From: CAYGWP01 sp964353455
GTDB lineage: Bacteria; Planctomycetota; Phycisphaerae; FEN-1346
Assembly (NCBI GenBank): GCA_964353455.1
Contig: CAYGWP010000072.1
Span: 1 to 5,025, forward strand
Direction: 5' to 3'
Length of the DNA: 5,025 bases
Shown here: positions 1 to 5,025 of the stretch, one piece after another
Layout of the letters: each line of letters opens with the position of its first letter
How positions within the stretch are numbered: position 1 is the stretch's first letter
Position numbers and translations under genes: made by a program
The notes under the pieces: model-generated
Databases searched by the model: none
Seen by the model: only the letters and a program-made list of their open reading frames with translations
Told to the model about the DNA's origin: nothing

Positions 1-819
1 CCCGCCGCGGCGACCGGCGAGACGGCCGCCGCCCCGCCCGCGCGAGACGCAGGCGACGCGGCCCGCCTGGCGGACCTCATCCAGCGCGGGTGGGCCGCCA
101 GTTTCGAGGAAGTCAAGGCCGAGCCGCCAGCGGCCGATCAGGTCGGCGGACGCGAGGCCCTGATGATCCCGGGCACCGCGCGGCTGGGTTGCACGACGTT
201 CTACTTCCGCAACTATTTCCTCGCGTCCGAGGGACGGACGTTCTTCGCCTCCGTGGCCGTGGCCGACCGCCCGGTGACCGCCGAGTCGGCCATCTCGCAG
301 ACGGCCCTCCAGTCGCTGCGACTGGCGGCGCCGGAGGGACCGCTGCCCATCCAGGTCAGCGGCGACACCATCCGCAGCCCTGGTTACGGCTTCGAACTGG
401 AGCGGCCGAGCGCCCAGTGGGGCATACCCCACCACGTTGACGGACCCGTGACGGTGCTGGAACTGGTGCGGCGTGACCAGGCGGCGCTGGCGATCGTGAG
501 AATCCTGACGCCGAAGCCCGGGCAGACGCTCGAGGCCTTCGCGGCCGAGCAGGCTCAATTGGCCTCTGAGAACCTCGCCGTGCCCAAACCCGAACCGAAG
601 GCCGCAACCCTCGGCGGGCGGCAGGCGCTTGAAATTGCCTACGATGGCGAGAGAATCCTGTCGGGCAGGCCCGCGCGGTGCCGCCTCGTGTTTACCAGGA
701 TTGACGGCCGCGTCTTTTCTCTCGCGCTGATCGCCGCTCCGGGCGATGCCTCGGCCGAGAAGGACCTCCGGCAGATCCGCGAGAGCGTAAAGTTGCTTCG
801 CCCTGAAGCATCAAAATAA
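1..819 (+). CDS. Partial protein with duplicated PsbP/DUF1795-like module (3' end of gene)
   Basis: The frame is open from base 1 to the TAA at 817-819, giving 272 visible residues with no start in the window; an internal ATG at 163 is not the start because the homologous repeat begins upstream of it. Two related modules are visible. The first has GGREAL at visible residues 49-54 followed by a strand-rich stretch ending in LQSLRL near 103-108. The second runs from about 123 to 266: SPGYGFELERPSAQW (an entry strand plus Trp as in PsbP/DUF1795-like folds), a helix around LEAFAAEQAQL, GGRQAL at 205-210, then DGRVFSLALIAAP and a closing helix. This layout is typical of small bacterial extracytoplasmic PsbP-like proteins, but the family assignment is an inference from pattern and the molecular role is unknown. 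Any signal peptide would lie outside the window. The downstream gene starts 7 bases after the stop, so an operon is likely. Confidence 0.8.
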   Translation, partial: PAAATGETAAAPPARDAGDAARLADLIQRGWAASFEEVKAEPPAADQVGGREALMIPGTARLGCTTFYFRNYFLASEGRTFFASVAVADRPVTAESAISQTALQSLRLAAPEGPLPIQVSGDTIRSPGYGFELERPSAQWGIPHHVDGPVTVLELVRRDQAALAIVRILTPKPGQTLEAFAAEQAQLASENLAVPKPEPKAATLGGRQALEIAYDGERILSGRPARCRLVFTRIDGRVFSLALIAAPGDASAEKDLRQIRESVKLLRPEASK

Positions 820-826
820 GTGCACC

Positions 827-1969
827 ATGAAATGCGCAGCCGCCATCCTGGCAGTCCTCGCCGCCCTGGGGGCCGCAGCACCCATGGCTGCCGCCCCCGC
901 CGCCGAGGCGAACGACAAGACCGCCGACGGCGTCTCATTCCTCGTCCTTCCCATCACGAGCGATGAAGAGGGCCTCGGCGACCAGGTCCGCCTGATGCTC
1001 CGCAACAAGGCCAAACGCCTCGGGGCCGTCGTCTATGACCCGTCCAGCATCGATGAGGTCCTGGGCGGCGAGGCCATCACCGTGGCCACCCCGCCCGACA
1101 AACTTGCCGCCATCGCACGCGACCGGTTCCAGGCCGACATCCTCGTCACAGGCCACGTAAAGGGCAAAGGCCCCTACGACATACGCCTGGTCGCCGTCCG
1201 CGTTGATAAGGCCGGCAAGCCCCAGGTCATGGACAAGACCTACACGTGCGGCTACCACCAGATAGTGGCGATCGAAATGGCGAAGGCGGTGTACGGGATT
1301 TTCGGCATGGCCGAGCCGGCGGACCCGATGCGGATGCTCCGCGAGGACGCCGAGGTCGAGAAACGCTGGCGCGAGGGGCCGAACCTCGTCCGCAACGCCG
1401 GCTTCGAGCAGCCCAACTCGGCCGGCAACGGCCCCGCCGACTGGCAGGACCTTGAAGACCAGATGGCGTGGACGCCCACCCCGAAGGGGACGGGCAAGAG
1501 CCTAAAGTTCGACATGAACAAGGGCACCGCCGAGTCCTACGGCCTCGACTACTACAGCGACTGGATACCGATTGAGCCGGGGGCCACGTACCGGTTCTCG
1601 GTCCGGTACCTGACGCTGGGGCCGACGCCGAAGATTTTCCTGAAGGGGTACCACTCGTTCCCCCCGCAGGAAGGCTTCCCGGCTCAGCGCCGCGAAATCT
1701 ATCGCCGCCAGGTCCACCCCAGCGGCCCTAAGGAAGAGTGGAACACCGTCACGGCCGACTTCATCCCGACATCGCTGAAGCCGGGAGAGGACCCGCCTGC
1801 GGGCCGTAGCCCTATGGCGGGCGAAGGCCCGACGTACCTGAAGGTTGACCTGTACGCCTATCTCGGCGCAGGCGTGATATACTGGGATGACGTGGTGCTG
1901 AAAAAGGTTCGCGACGCGCCGTCGGCAACGGCCGACACAAAAGCGCCTCAGCCGAAGGTGCCCAAGTAA
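827..1969 (+). CDS. Secreted protein: TolB-N/CsgG-like domain plus C-terminal CBM4/9-like domain
   Basis: This 380-residue protein begins with a clear signal peptide: MK, a hydrophobic Ala/Leu stretch to about residue 22, and likely cleavage near APA-AEA (about 24-28). Residues 35-160 show alternating strands and helices (GVSFLVLPI, then DQVRLMLRNKAKRLG, LAAIARDRFQADILVTGHV and IRLVAVRVD), as in TolB-N or CsgG-type periplasmic domains. Residues 186-361 start with NLVRNAGFEQPN and end with VIYWDDVVLKKV; these are the usual opening and closing strands of CBM4/9-like galactose-binding beta-sandwiches, with aromatics between (W206, W215, Y242, Y243, W246). The tail is Pro/Lys/Ala rich. No enzyme motif is visible. 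It probably acts outside the cytoplasm, binding a glycan or an envelope partner, but this is inferred. There is no strong Shine-Dalgarno sequence before the ATG at 827, and the 7-base gap suggests translational coupling to the gene before it. Confidence 0.85.
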   Translation: MKCAAAILAVLAALGAAAPMAAAPAAEANDKTADGVSFLVLPITSDEEGLGDQVRLMLRNKAKRLGAVVYDPSSIDEVLGGEAITVATPPDKLAAIARDRFQADILVTGHVKGKGPYDIRLVAVRVDKAGKPQVMDKTYTCGYHQIVAIEMAKAVYGIFGMAEPADPMRMLREDAEVEKRWREGPNLVRNAGFEQPNSAGNGPADWQDLEDQMAWTPTPKGTGKSLKFDMNKGTAESYGLDYYSDWIPIEPGATYRFSVRYLTLGPTPKIFLKGYHSFPPQEGFPAQRREIYRRQVHPSGPKEEWNTVTADFIPTSLKPGEDPPAGRSPMAGEGPTYLKVDLYAYLGAGVIYWDDVVLKKVRDAPSATADTKAPQPKVPK

Positions 1970-1983
1970 AGCGCACTTTTAGC

Positions 1984-2002
1984 CGCGACCCAAAGGGTCG
2001 CG
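1984..2002. other. Perfect 8-bp stem-loop between two genes
   Basis: CGCGACCC (1984-1991) and GGGTCGCG (1995-2002) are perfectly complementary around an AAA loop, 15 bases after the stop of the secreted-protein gene. No T-tract follows on either strand, so it is not a canonical Rho-independent terminator; it could stabilise an mRNA end or be a small repeat. An outer pair, CGCACTTT (1972-1979) and AAAGTGCG (2022-2029), brackets it and could close a larger structure reaching the first base of the next start codon. Confidence 0.5.
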
Positions 2003-2016
2003 CGCAATCAATCAAT

Positions 2017-2020
2017 AAGG
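2017..2020 (+). promoter_or_regulatory. Ribosome binding site of endonuclease V
   Basis: AAGG, within AATAAGG, lies 8 bases before the GTG at 2029. It supports that GTG over the overlapping out-of-frame GTG at 2025. The site would sit in the single-stranded part of the possible 1972-2029 structure. Confidence 0.55.
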
Positions 2021-2028
2021 TAAAGTGC

Positions 2029-2796
2029 GTGAGAATCTTGCGGCTGCATCGTTGGGACCTCGACTACCGCGAGGCCGCGGCAGTGCAGGCCCGCCTGGCC
2101 GCGCGGGTGATCGAAGGCCCGCCGCTTGAGCGTGCCGAGACGGTGGCTGCGGCCGACGTGTCGGCCGGCATTCGCACGCCCGAGGGCGGGCGTGCCACGT
2201 GGCACAGCCGCCCTCGGCGTGCCACGTGGCACAGCCGCCCTCGGCTGTGCGAGATGATCGCCGCCGTCGTCGTCGTGATGCGCCTAGGCTCGTTTGAGGT
2301 CGTCGAGGTCCGCCGCGCAGCCATGCGGGCCGCGTGGCCTTACGTGCCGGGGATGCTCAGTTTCCGCGAGGCGCCGGTCGTGCTGGCGGCGTTTCGGCAG
2401 GTCCGCACGCGGCCGGACGTGGTTCTAGTGGATGGCCAGGGCCGGGCGCACCCGCGGCGCATGGGCCTGGCATCGCACCTGGGCCTTGCCCTCGGCGTGC
2501 CGACGGTCGGCTGCGCGAAGAGCCGCCTCATCGGCGAAATGGCGGGCGCGCTCGGGCAGGCGCGCGGCAGCCGCGCGCCGCTCGTCGATGCCGGCGAGCG
2601 CGTCGGCACCGTCCTCCGGACCCGGGCGGGCACGAGACCCGTCTATGTCTCGGTGGGCAGTGGCCTCGACCTTGCGAGCGCCGAGCGTTGGGTGCTGGCG
2701 TCCGCGCCGCGGTATCGGCTGCCGGAACCGGCGCGGCTGGCGCATCAACTGGTAACTCAATATAAACGGGAGTTAACGGCACGTGGCAATCCGTAG
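2029..2796 (+). CDS. nfi: Endonuclease V (deoxyinosine 3' endonuclease)
   Basis: Endonuclease V recognises deaminated purines, mainly inosine, in DNA and cuts the second phosphodiester bond 3' of the lesion, using Mg2+. The 255-residue protein has all family landmarks in order: N-terminal LHRWDL (7-12), metal ligand D43 in VAAADVS, the wedge motif PYVPG (104-108), SFRE with E114, VDGQGRAHPRRMGLASHLG with D135 and H141 (134-152), GCAKSRL with K164 (161-167), and YRLPEPARLAH (229-239). The GTG start is supported by the LHRWDL segment, as in other family members, and by AAGG 8 bases upstream. The oddity is an insertion of roughly 20 residues between the D43 strand and the next core strand: RATWHSRPR occurs twice in tandem (55-63 and 64-72), encoded by a duplicated 27-bp palindromic repeat. 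The catalytic residues are untouched, so activity is plausible but unproven. The last 14 bases overlap the HAD gene. Confidence 0.95.
   Translation: MRILRLHRWDLDYREAAAVQARLAARVIEGPPLERAETVAAADVSAGIRTPEGGRATWHSRPRRATWHSRPRLCEMIAAVVVVMRLGSFEVVEVRRAAMRAAWPYVPGMLSFREAPVVLAAFRQVRTRPDVVLVDGQGRAHPRRMGLASHLGLALGVPTVGCAKSRLIGEMAGALGQARGSRAPLVDAGERVGTVLRTRAGTRPVYVSVGSGLDLASAERWVLASAPRYRLPEPARLAHQLVTQYKRELTARGNP
2191..2244. repeat. Two identical 27-bp tandem palindromic units inside the endonuclease V gene
   Basis: Units 2191-2217 and 2218-2244 are identical and each is 9 codons long, so the frame is kept. Each contains the perfect 14-bp palindrome GTGCCACGTGGCAC (2192-2205 and 2219-2232). Inverted repeats link the array to its flanks: CCGAGGGCGG (2180-2189) pairs with CCGCCCTCGG (2208-2217), and GCACAGCCG (2229-2237) pairs with CGGCTGTGC (2242-2250) around a CCCT loop. 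The element therefore occupies about 2180-2250. It resembles a REP-like palindromic element settled inside a gene; the mechanism is unknown. Confidence 0.85.
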
Positions 2797-3532
2797 GAAA
2801 GGCGCCGGTCCTTCAGGCAGGCTCCGCTACGTCGAGGCCGTCTTCTTCGACGTCGGCGGAACCCTAGTCTTCAGCAACCTGGGGCACCTCGACCTCCTGC
2901 ACCAGGCCCTGCTGGTCATCGGGTACAAAGTCACGCGTGACGAGGTGGTCCAGGCGAACGACCTGGCCCGGCGGGCCGTGGCGCGCCGCCGGCGGCGGAT
3001 CGCCGGCCGCATGGACATCGGCCTTGCCAGCCGCATGTGGATCGACAACCTCGCCGAGGCCCTCCGTCTCGGCCTTTCGGGGCCGGACCTGGAGCAGGAA
3101 TTGACGCAGGCCATCCGGCAGATCGAGACCGGCAGCCGCGAGACCGTTGACCCCGACGCCCCGGCGCTCCTGGCGGAACTGAGGCGCCGCGGGTTCCGCC
3201 TCGGCGTCATCAGCAACTGGTCGGCCGACCTGCCGCAGTACCTGGCCGGGCGCGGCCTGGCCAAGTACTTCGACGCCATCGTATCGAGCGATGCCGTCGG
3301 GTCCTCCAAGCCGCACCGCGAAATCTTCCTGCGGGGCCTCGCGGCCCTCGGCTGCTCGCCGCTGGAGGCCGTCCACGTGGGCGATGACTACTGGACCGAC
3401 GTCGTCGGCGCACGCGAGATAGGCATCCGGCCGGTGCTGCTGGACCGCGACCGCGAGGACGTCCACGCCGATTGCCCGACCATCACCCGCCTGGGGGACC
3501 TAAAGAGGCTCCTGGAATCGCCCAGGCGGTAG
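2783..3532 (+). CDS. HAD-superfamily (subfamily IA) hydrolase
   Basis: This 249-residue protein has the four HAD motifs: motif I FFDVGGTL with nucleophile D23, motif II VISNWS with S144, motif III SSKPHREIF with K176, and motif IV HVGDDYWTDVVGA with D201, D202 and D206. An alpha-helical cap lies between motifs I and II (about 35-120), as in subfamily IA. HAD enzymes of this type usually hydrolyse phosphate esters through an aspartyl intermediate. Here the usual second Asp of motif I (DxD), the acid/base in phosphatases, is Gly25, a variant also found in some HAD branches, so the substrate and even phosphatase activity are uncertain. The start is the GTG at 2783, with GGGAG at 2768-2772 10 bases upstream. 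It overlaps the endonuclease V gene by 14 bases, implying translational coupling. The stop codon at 3530-3532 lies inside the edge of the following repeat. Confidence 0.92.
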   Translation: MAIRRKGAGPSGRLRYVEAVFFDVGGTLVFSNLGHLDLLHQALLVIGYKVTRDEVVQANDLARRAVARRRRRIAGRMDIGLASRMWIDNLAEALRLGLSGPDLEQELTQAIRQIETGSRETVDPDAPALLAELRRRGFRLGVISNWSADLPQYLAGRGLAKYFDAIVSSDAVGSSKPHREIFLRGLAALGCSPLEAVHVGDDYWTDVVGAREIGIRPVLLDRDREDVHADCPTITRLGDLKRLLESPRR

Positions 3533-3687
3533 ATGAGGCATTGTGGATTGTGGATTAAAGAGGATTGTGGATTGATGATTGTGGATTGTGGATTGAAAAG
3601 CAGAACGTCCGCCCGGGCGGGAGCATTGCCGTTAATCCACAATCCATTCACAATCCTCAATTGCCGTCTTCAATCCACAATCTCTAG
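3529..3687 (+). repeat. Intergenic heptamer-based inverted repeat, copy 1
   Basis: The left arm is built from GATTGTG-type heptamers, the right arm from their complement, around a GC core that contains the 12-bp palindrome CCGCCCGGGCGG (3609-3620). The first 28 bases (3529-3556) are identical to copy 2 (4792-4819) and include the stop codon of the HAD gene. A second identical block of 24 bases at 3583-3606 matches 4822-4845. GCCGTTAATCC just right of the core and the right edge CAATCCACAATCT-TAG are also shared. Inverted pairs inside are 3582-3594 with 3634-3646 (13 bp, perfect) and 3563-3574 with 3671-3682 (12 bp, perfect). It is longer and more diverged than copy 2. No gene fits here; the ATG at 3533 reads through the repeat and gives a spurious N-terminal extension. 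Confidence 0.9.
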
Positions 3688-3693
3688 AGGAGA
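3686..3693 (+). promoter_or_regulatory. Strong Shine-Dalgarno sequence fixing the M42 start
   Basis: AGAGGAGA ends 7 bases before the ATG at 3701. It decides in favour of that start over the in-frame ATG at 3533, which follows the HAD stop codon directly and would translate the repeat. The site begins at the right edge of repeat copy 1. Confidence 0.85.
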
Positions 3694-3700
3694 ATCACTC

Positions 3701-4795
3701 ATGCAGAAAGGGAGACTAGAGTTCCTGGAGAACCTGATGGCGTGCTGGTGTCCGTCGGGGTTTGAGGAGGAGGCGCAGGAGGTGGTCCGCCGGCGATTGG
3801 CGGCGAGCGCCCAGGAAATGAGGACCGATGTCCACGGAAACGTCCTGGCGGGGGTGAACACGGGGGCGCCGCTGAGGGTGATGCTGGCCGGGCACGTCGA
3901 TGAGATCGGACTGATGGTCTCGCACATCGACGAAAACGGGTTCCTCTTTTTTCAGTCGATCGGCGGCGTGGACACCAATGTCATTGCCGGGCAGCGGGTG
4001 ATAGTCCACACGGCCCGCGGGCCGGTGCAGGGCCTCATCGGCCGCAAGGCCATCCACCTCCTTACCGATGAGGAGCGCAAGCAGGCCCCCAAGATCGAAG
4101 ACTTATTTCTCGACATCGGCGCAAAGGACGGCAAGGATGCACGCAAGATCGTCCGCATATGCGATCCGGTGACGCTGGACGTAAGCATGAAGCGGCTCCT
4201 GAACGACCGTGTGGTCTCGCGCGGGTTTGACGACCGCATCGGGGCGTTCGTCGTGGCCGAGGTCCTCCTGGAAGTCTCGAAGCGCAAGGCCGCCAGGGTG
4301 GCCGTGTGGTCCGTCAGCACCGTGCAGGAAGAGGTCGGCCTGCGAGGGGCACGCACGAGCGCCTACGGCCTCGACCCGCAGGTGGGCATAGCGGTGGATG
4401 TCGGCCACGCCTCCGACACGCCCGGCCTCGACAAGGACCGCCGCAAACTCGGCGACGTGAAGATCGGCAAGGGCCCCATCCTCTGCCGCGGGCCGAACAT
4501 CAACGCCGTCGTCGGACAGGGCATCGAGAACGTGGCCAAGGCCAGGAAGATCCCGTACCAGTTGCAGGCCGAGCCGCGGGCCACCGGCACCGACGCCAAC
4601 GCCATCCAGGTCAGCCGCGCGGGCGTCGCCACGGCGCTCGTCAGCGTCCCGAACCGCTACATGCACACGGCGGTTGAGGTGGTGAGCCTGGCGGACCTCG
4701 ACAACACTATCCGCCTGCTGGTCTGGTACGTCCTCAGCCTTAAGCCGACCGACACGTTCATCCCCGGCGCAGCCAGGAAGGGAAAGCAAATGTAG
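3701..4795 (+). CDS. M42-family metallo-aminopeptidase (glutamyl aminopeptidase/TET-like)
   Basis: M42 enzymes are cytosolic, usually dodecameric, dinuclear-metal aminopeptidases that trim peptides from the N-terminus. The 364-residue protein matches the usual family length. Expected ligands are all present: H65 (and D67) in AGHVDEIG, the bridging Asp in FDDRIG (D177/D178), E210 (general base) and E211 (ligand) in TVQEEVGLRGA, D233 in AVDVGHA, and H322 in RYMHTAVEV. GTDANAI (296-302), also typical of the family, is present. The PDZ-like dimerisation/oligomerisation insert corresponds to about 75-165. The ATG at 3701 is preferred because family similarity starts there (LEFLENLMACWCPSGFEEE) and AGAGGAGA precedes it; starting at 3533 would add 56 residues encoded by the repeat. 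The gene is isolated from its neighbours by repeat copies on both sides, and its stop codon lies inside the second one. Exact substrate preference (Glu/Asp, Leu or Lys) cannot be told. Confidence 0.93.
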   Translation: MQKGRLEFLENLMACWCPSGFEEEAQEVVRRRLAASAQEMRTDVHGNVLAGVNTGAPLRVMLAGHVDEIGLMVSHIDENGFLFFQSIGGVDTNVIAGQRVIVHTARGPVQGLIGRKAIHLLTDEERKQAPKIEDLFLDIGAKDGKDARKIVRICDPVTLDVSMKRLLNDRVVSRGFDDRIGAFVVAEVLLEVSKRKAARVAVWSVSTVQEEVGLRGARTSAYGLDPQVGIAVDVGHASDTPGLDKDRRKLGDVKIGKGPILCRGPNINAVVGQGIENVAKARKIPYQLQAEPRATGTDANAIQVSRAGVATALVSVPNRYMHTAVEVVSLADLDNTIRLLVWYVLSLKPTDTFIPGAARKGKQM

Positions 4796-4903
4796 ATGAG
4801 GCATTGTGGATTGTGGATTGCGGATTGTGGATTGAAAAGCAGAACATCCGCCCGGCGGGGCCGCTGTGCCGTTAATCCGCAATCCACAATCCACAATCTT
4901 TAG
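4792..4903 (+). repeat. Intergenic heptamer-based inverted repeat, copy 2
   Basis: The copy is in the same orientation as the one at 3529-3687. Its arms form a perfect 24-bp inverted repeat, 4803-4826 against 4874-4897, separated by 47 bases that include a small GC hairpin (CCGCC-C-GGCGG, 4848-4858). The left end includes the stop codon of the M42 gene. The right end, CAATCCACAATCTTTAG, matches copy 1 apart from one base. The TAG at 4901-4903 is also an in-frame stop immediately before the fucosidase-like segment. The element looks like a non-coding repeat that folds; no transposase or other mobility gene is seen nearby. Confidence 0.9.
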
Positions 4904-5025
4904 TTGCATGGGGCCAAGTACTTCGTCGCCCTCGCGAACCACCACTGCAACGAAAGACTGCTGGGACTCCAAGTTCGGCCGCTGGAACGCCGTCAACATC
5001 GGCCCGAAGGTCAAGACGGGCGGAC
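4904..5025 (+). pseudogene. Truncated, frameshifted remnant of a GH29 alpha-L-fucosidase
   Basis: From 4904 one frame reads LHGAKYFVALANHHCN (to 4951); from 4956 the next frame reads DCWDSKFGRWNAVNIGPK. Joined, they reproduce the conserved GH29 fucosidase segment of the pattern GAKYF-ANHH-N-D-W-SK-WN-VN-GPK, which includes the substrate-binding His pair. At the junction the bases GAAA stand where one Phe codon would be expected, consistent with a single-base insertion. In intact enzymes this segment lies some 100 residues into the protein; here nothing upstream encodes that part, because the repeat with its TAG stop abuts directly. No ribosome binding site is seen, and the ATG at 4908 is in the second frame but gives non-homologous residues up to the junction. 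The family call rests on recalled motifs. The rest lies beyond the window, so the extent is unknown, and an assembly or base-call error could explain the frameshift but not the missing N-terminus. Confidence 0.72.

Noticed and set aside
794..810. Hairpin TGCTTC/GAAGCA as a terminator of the first gene
   Set aside because: The stem is only 6 bp, lies before the stop codon, has no T-tract after it, and the next gene starts 7 bases downstream of the stop.
2864..3466. Minus-strand open frame of 200 codons opposite the HAD gene
   Set aside because: The + strand frame carries all HAD motifs; the antisense frame has no recognisable domain or ribosome binding site.
2029..3532. A defence or mobile system built on endonuclease V plus the HAD hydrolase
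   Set aside because: Both are common housekeeping-type families, and no partner such as a helicase, methylase, toxin or reverse transcriptase is present.
3529..3687. CRISPR array, because short GATTGTG units recur
   Set aside because: The units are 7 bp, contiguous or irregularly spaced, and inverted about a centre. There are no unique spacers of regular length and no cas genes.
3529..4903. Insertion sequence or composite transposon around the M42 gene
   Set aside because: No transposase or integrase is encoded in the window and no target-site duplication is evident, so only the repeats themselves are reported.
4103..5014. Long minus-strand open frame of about 303 codons
   Set aside because: It is antisense to the well-supported M42 gene, runs through the repeat and the fucosidase remnant, and shows only low-complexity content of the kind produced by high-GC antisense frames.
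4908..5025. A new gene starting at the ATG at 4908
   Set aside because: No ribosome binding site precedes it and its first 16 residues lack similarity; the GH29-like residues in this frame begin only after the frame break, which fits a remnant better.

Overview
The window is a high-GC bacterial segment with every recognisable gene on the + strand. The composition, the secreted proteins ending in carbohydrate-binding-like domains, an alpha-L-fucosidase remnant and the repeat-rich intergenic DNA suggest an environmental planctomycete-like bacterium. That placement is an inference; no taxonomic marker is present.

Layout. 1-819 is the 3' part of a gene for a protein with a duplicated, PsbP/DUF1795-like module. 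Seven bases later, 827-1969 encodes a secreted two-domain protein: a TolB-N/CsgG-like alpha/beta region followed by a CBM4/9-like beta-sandwich. A 59-base gap with a perfect 8-bp hairpin leads to endonuclease V (2029-2796), which carries an in-frame insertion built from two identical 27-bp palindromic units. Its end overlaps by 14 bases a HAD-superfamily hydrolase (2783-3532). An M42-family metallo-aminopeptidase follows (3701-4795). From 4904 to the window end lies a stretch matching an internal part of a GH29 alpha-L-fucosidase, but with no N-terminus and with a reading-frame break.

The most distinctive structure is a pair of directly oriented intergenic repeats (3529-3687 and 4792-4903) on either side of the M42 gene. 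They are built from a GATTGTG heptamer and its complement around a GC-rich core. Each begins on the stop codon of the gene upstream. The second has a perfect 24-bp inverted repeat, and its right edge coincides with the point where fucosidase similarity begins. The first carries an ATG just after the HAD stop codon, which invites a false 56-residue N-terminal extension of the M42 protein; the real start is 3701, behind a strong Shine-Dalgarno sequence.

How the genes work together. Genes 1 and 2 look co-transcribed and both probably act outside the cytoplasm. Endonuclease V (repair of deaminated purines) and the HAD hydrolase form a translationally coupled pair. The M42 peptidase appears to be a separate unit isolated by the repeats. 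I see no evidence for one integrated pathway or for a defence system. The notable features are repeat-driven: insertion into a coding sequence, bracketing of a gene, and truncation of a neighbour. No gap without a gene or repeat exceeds 300 bases.
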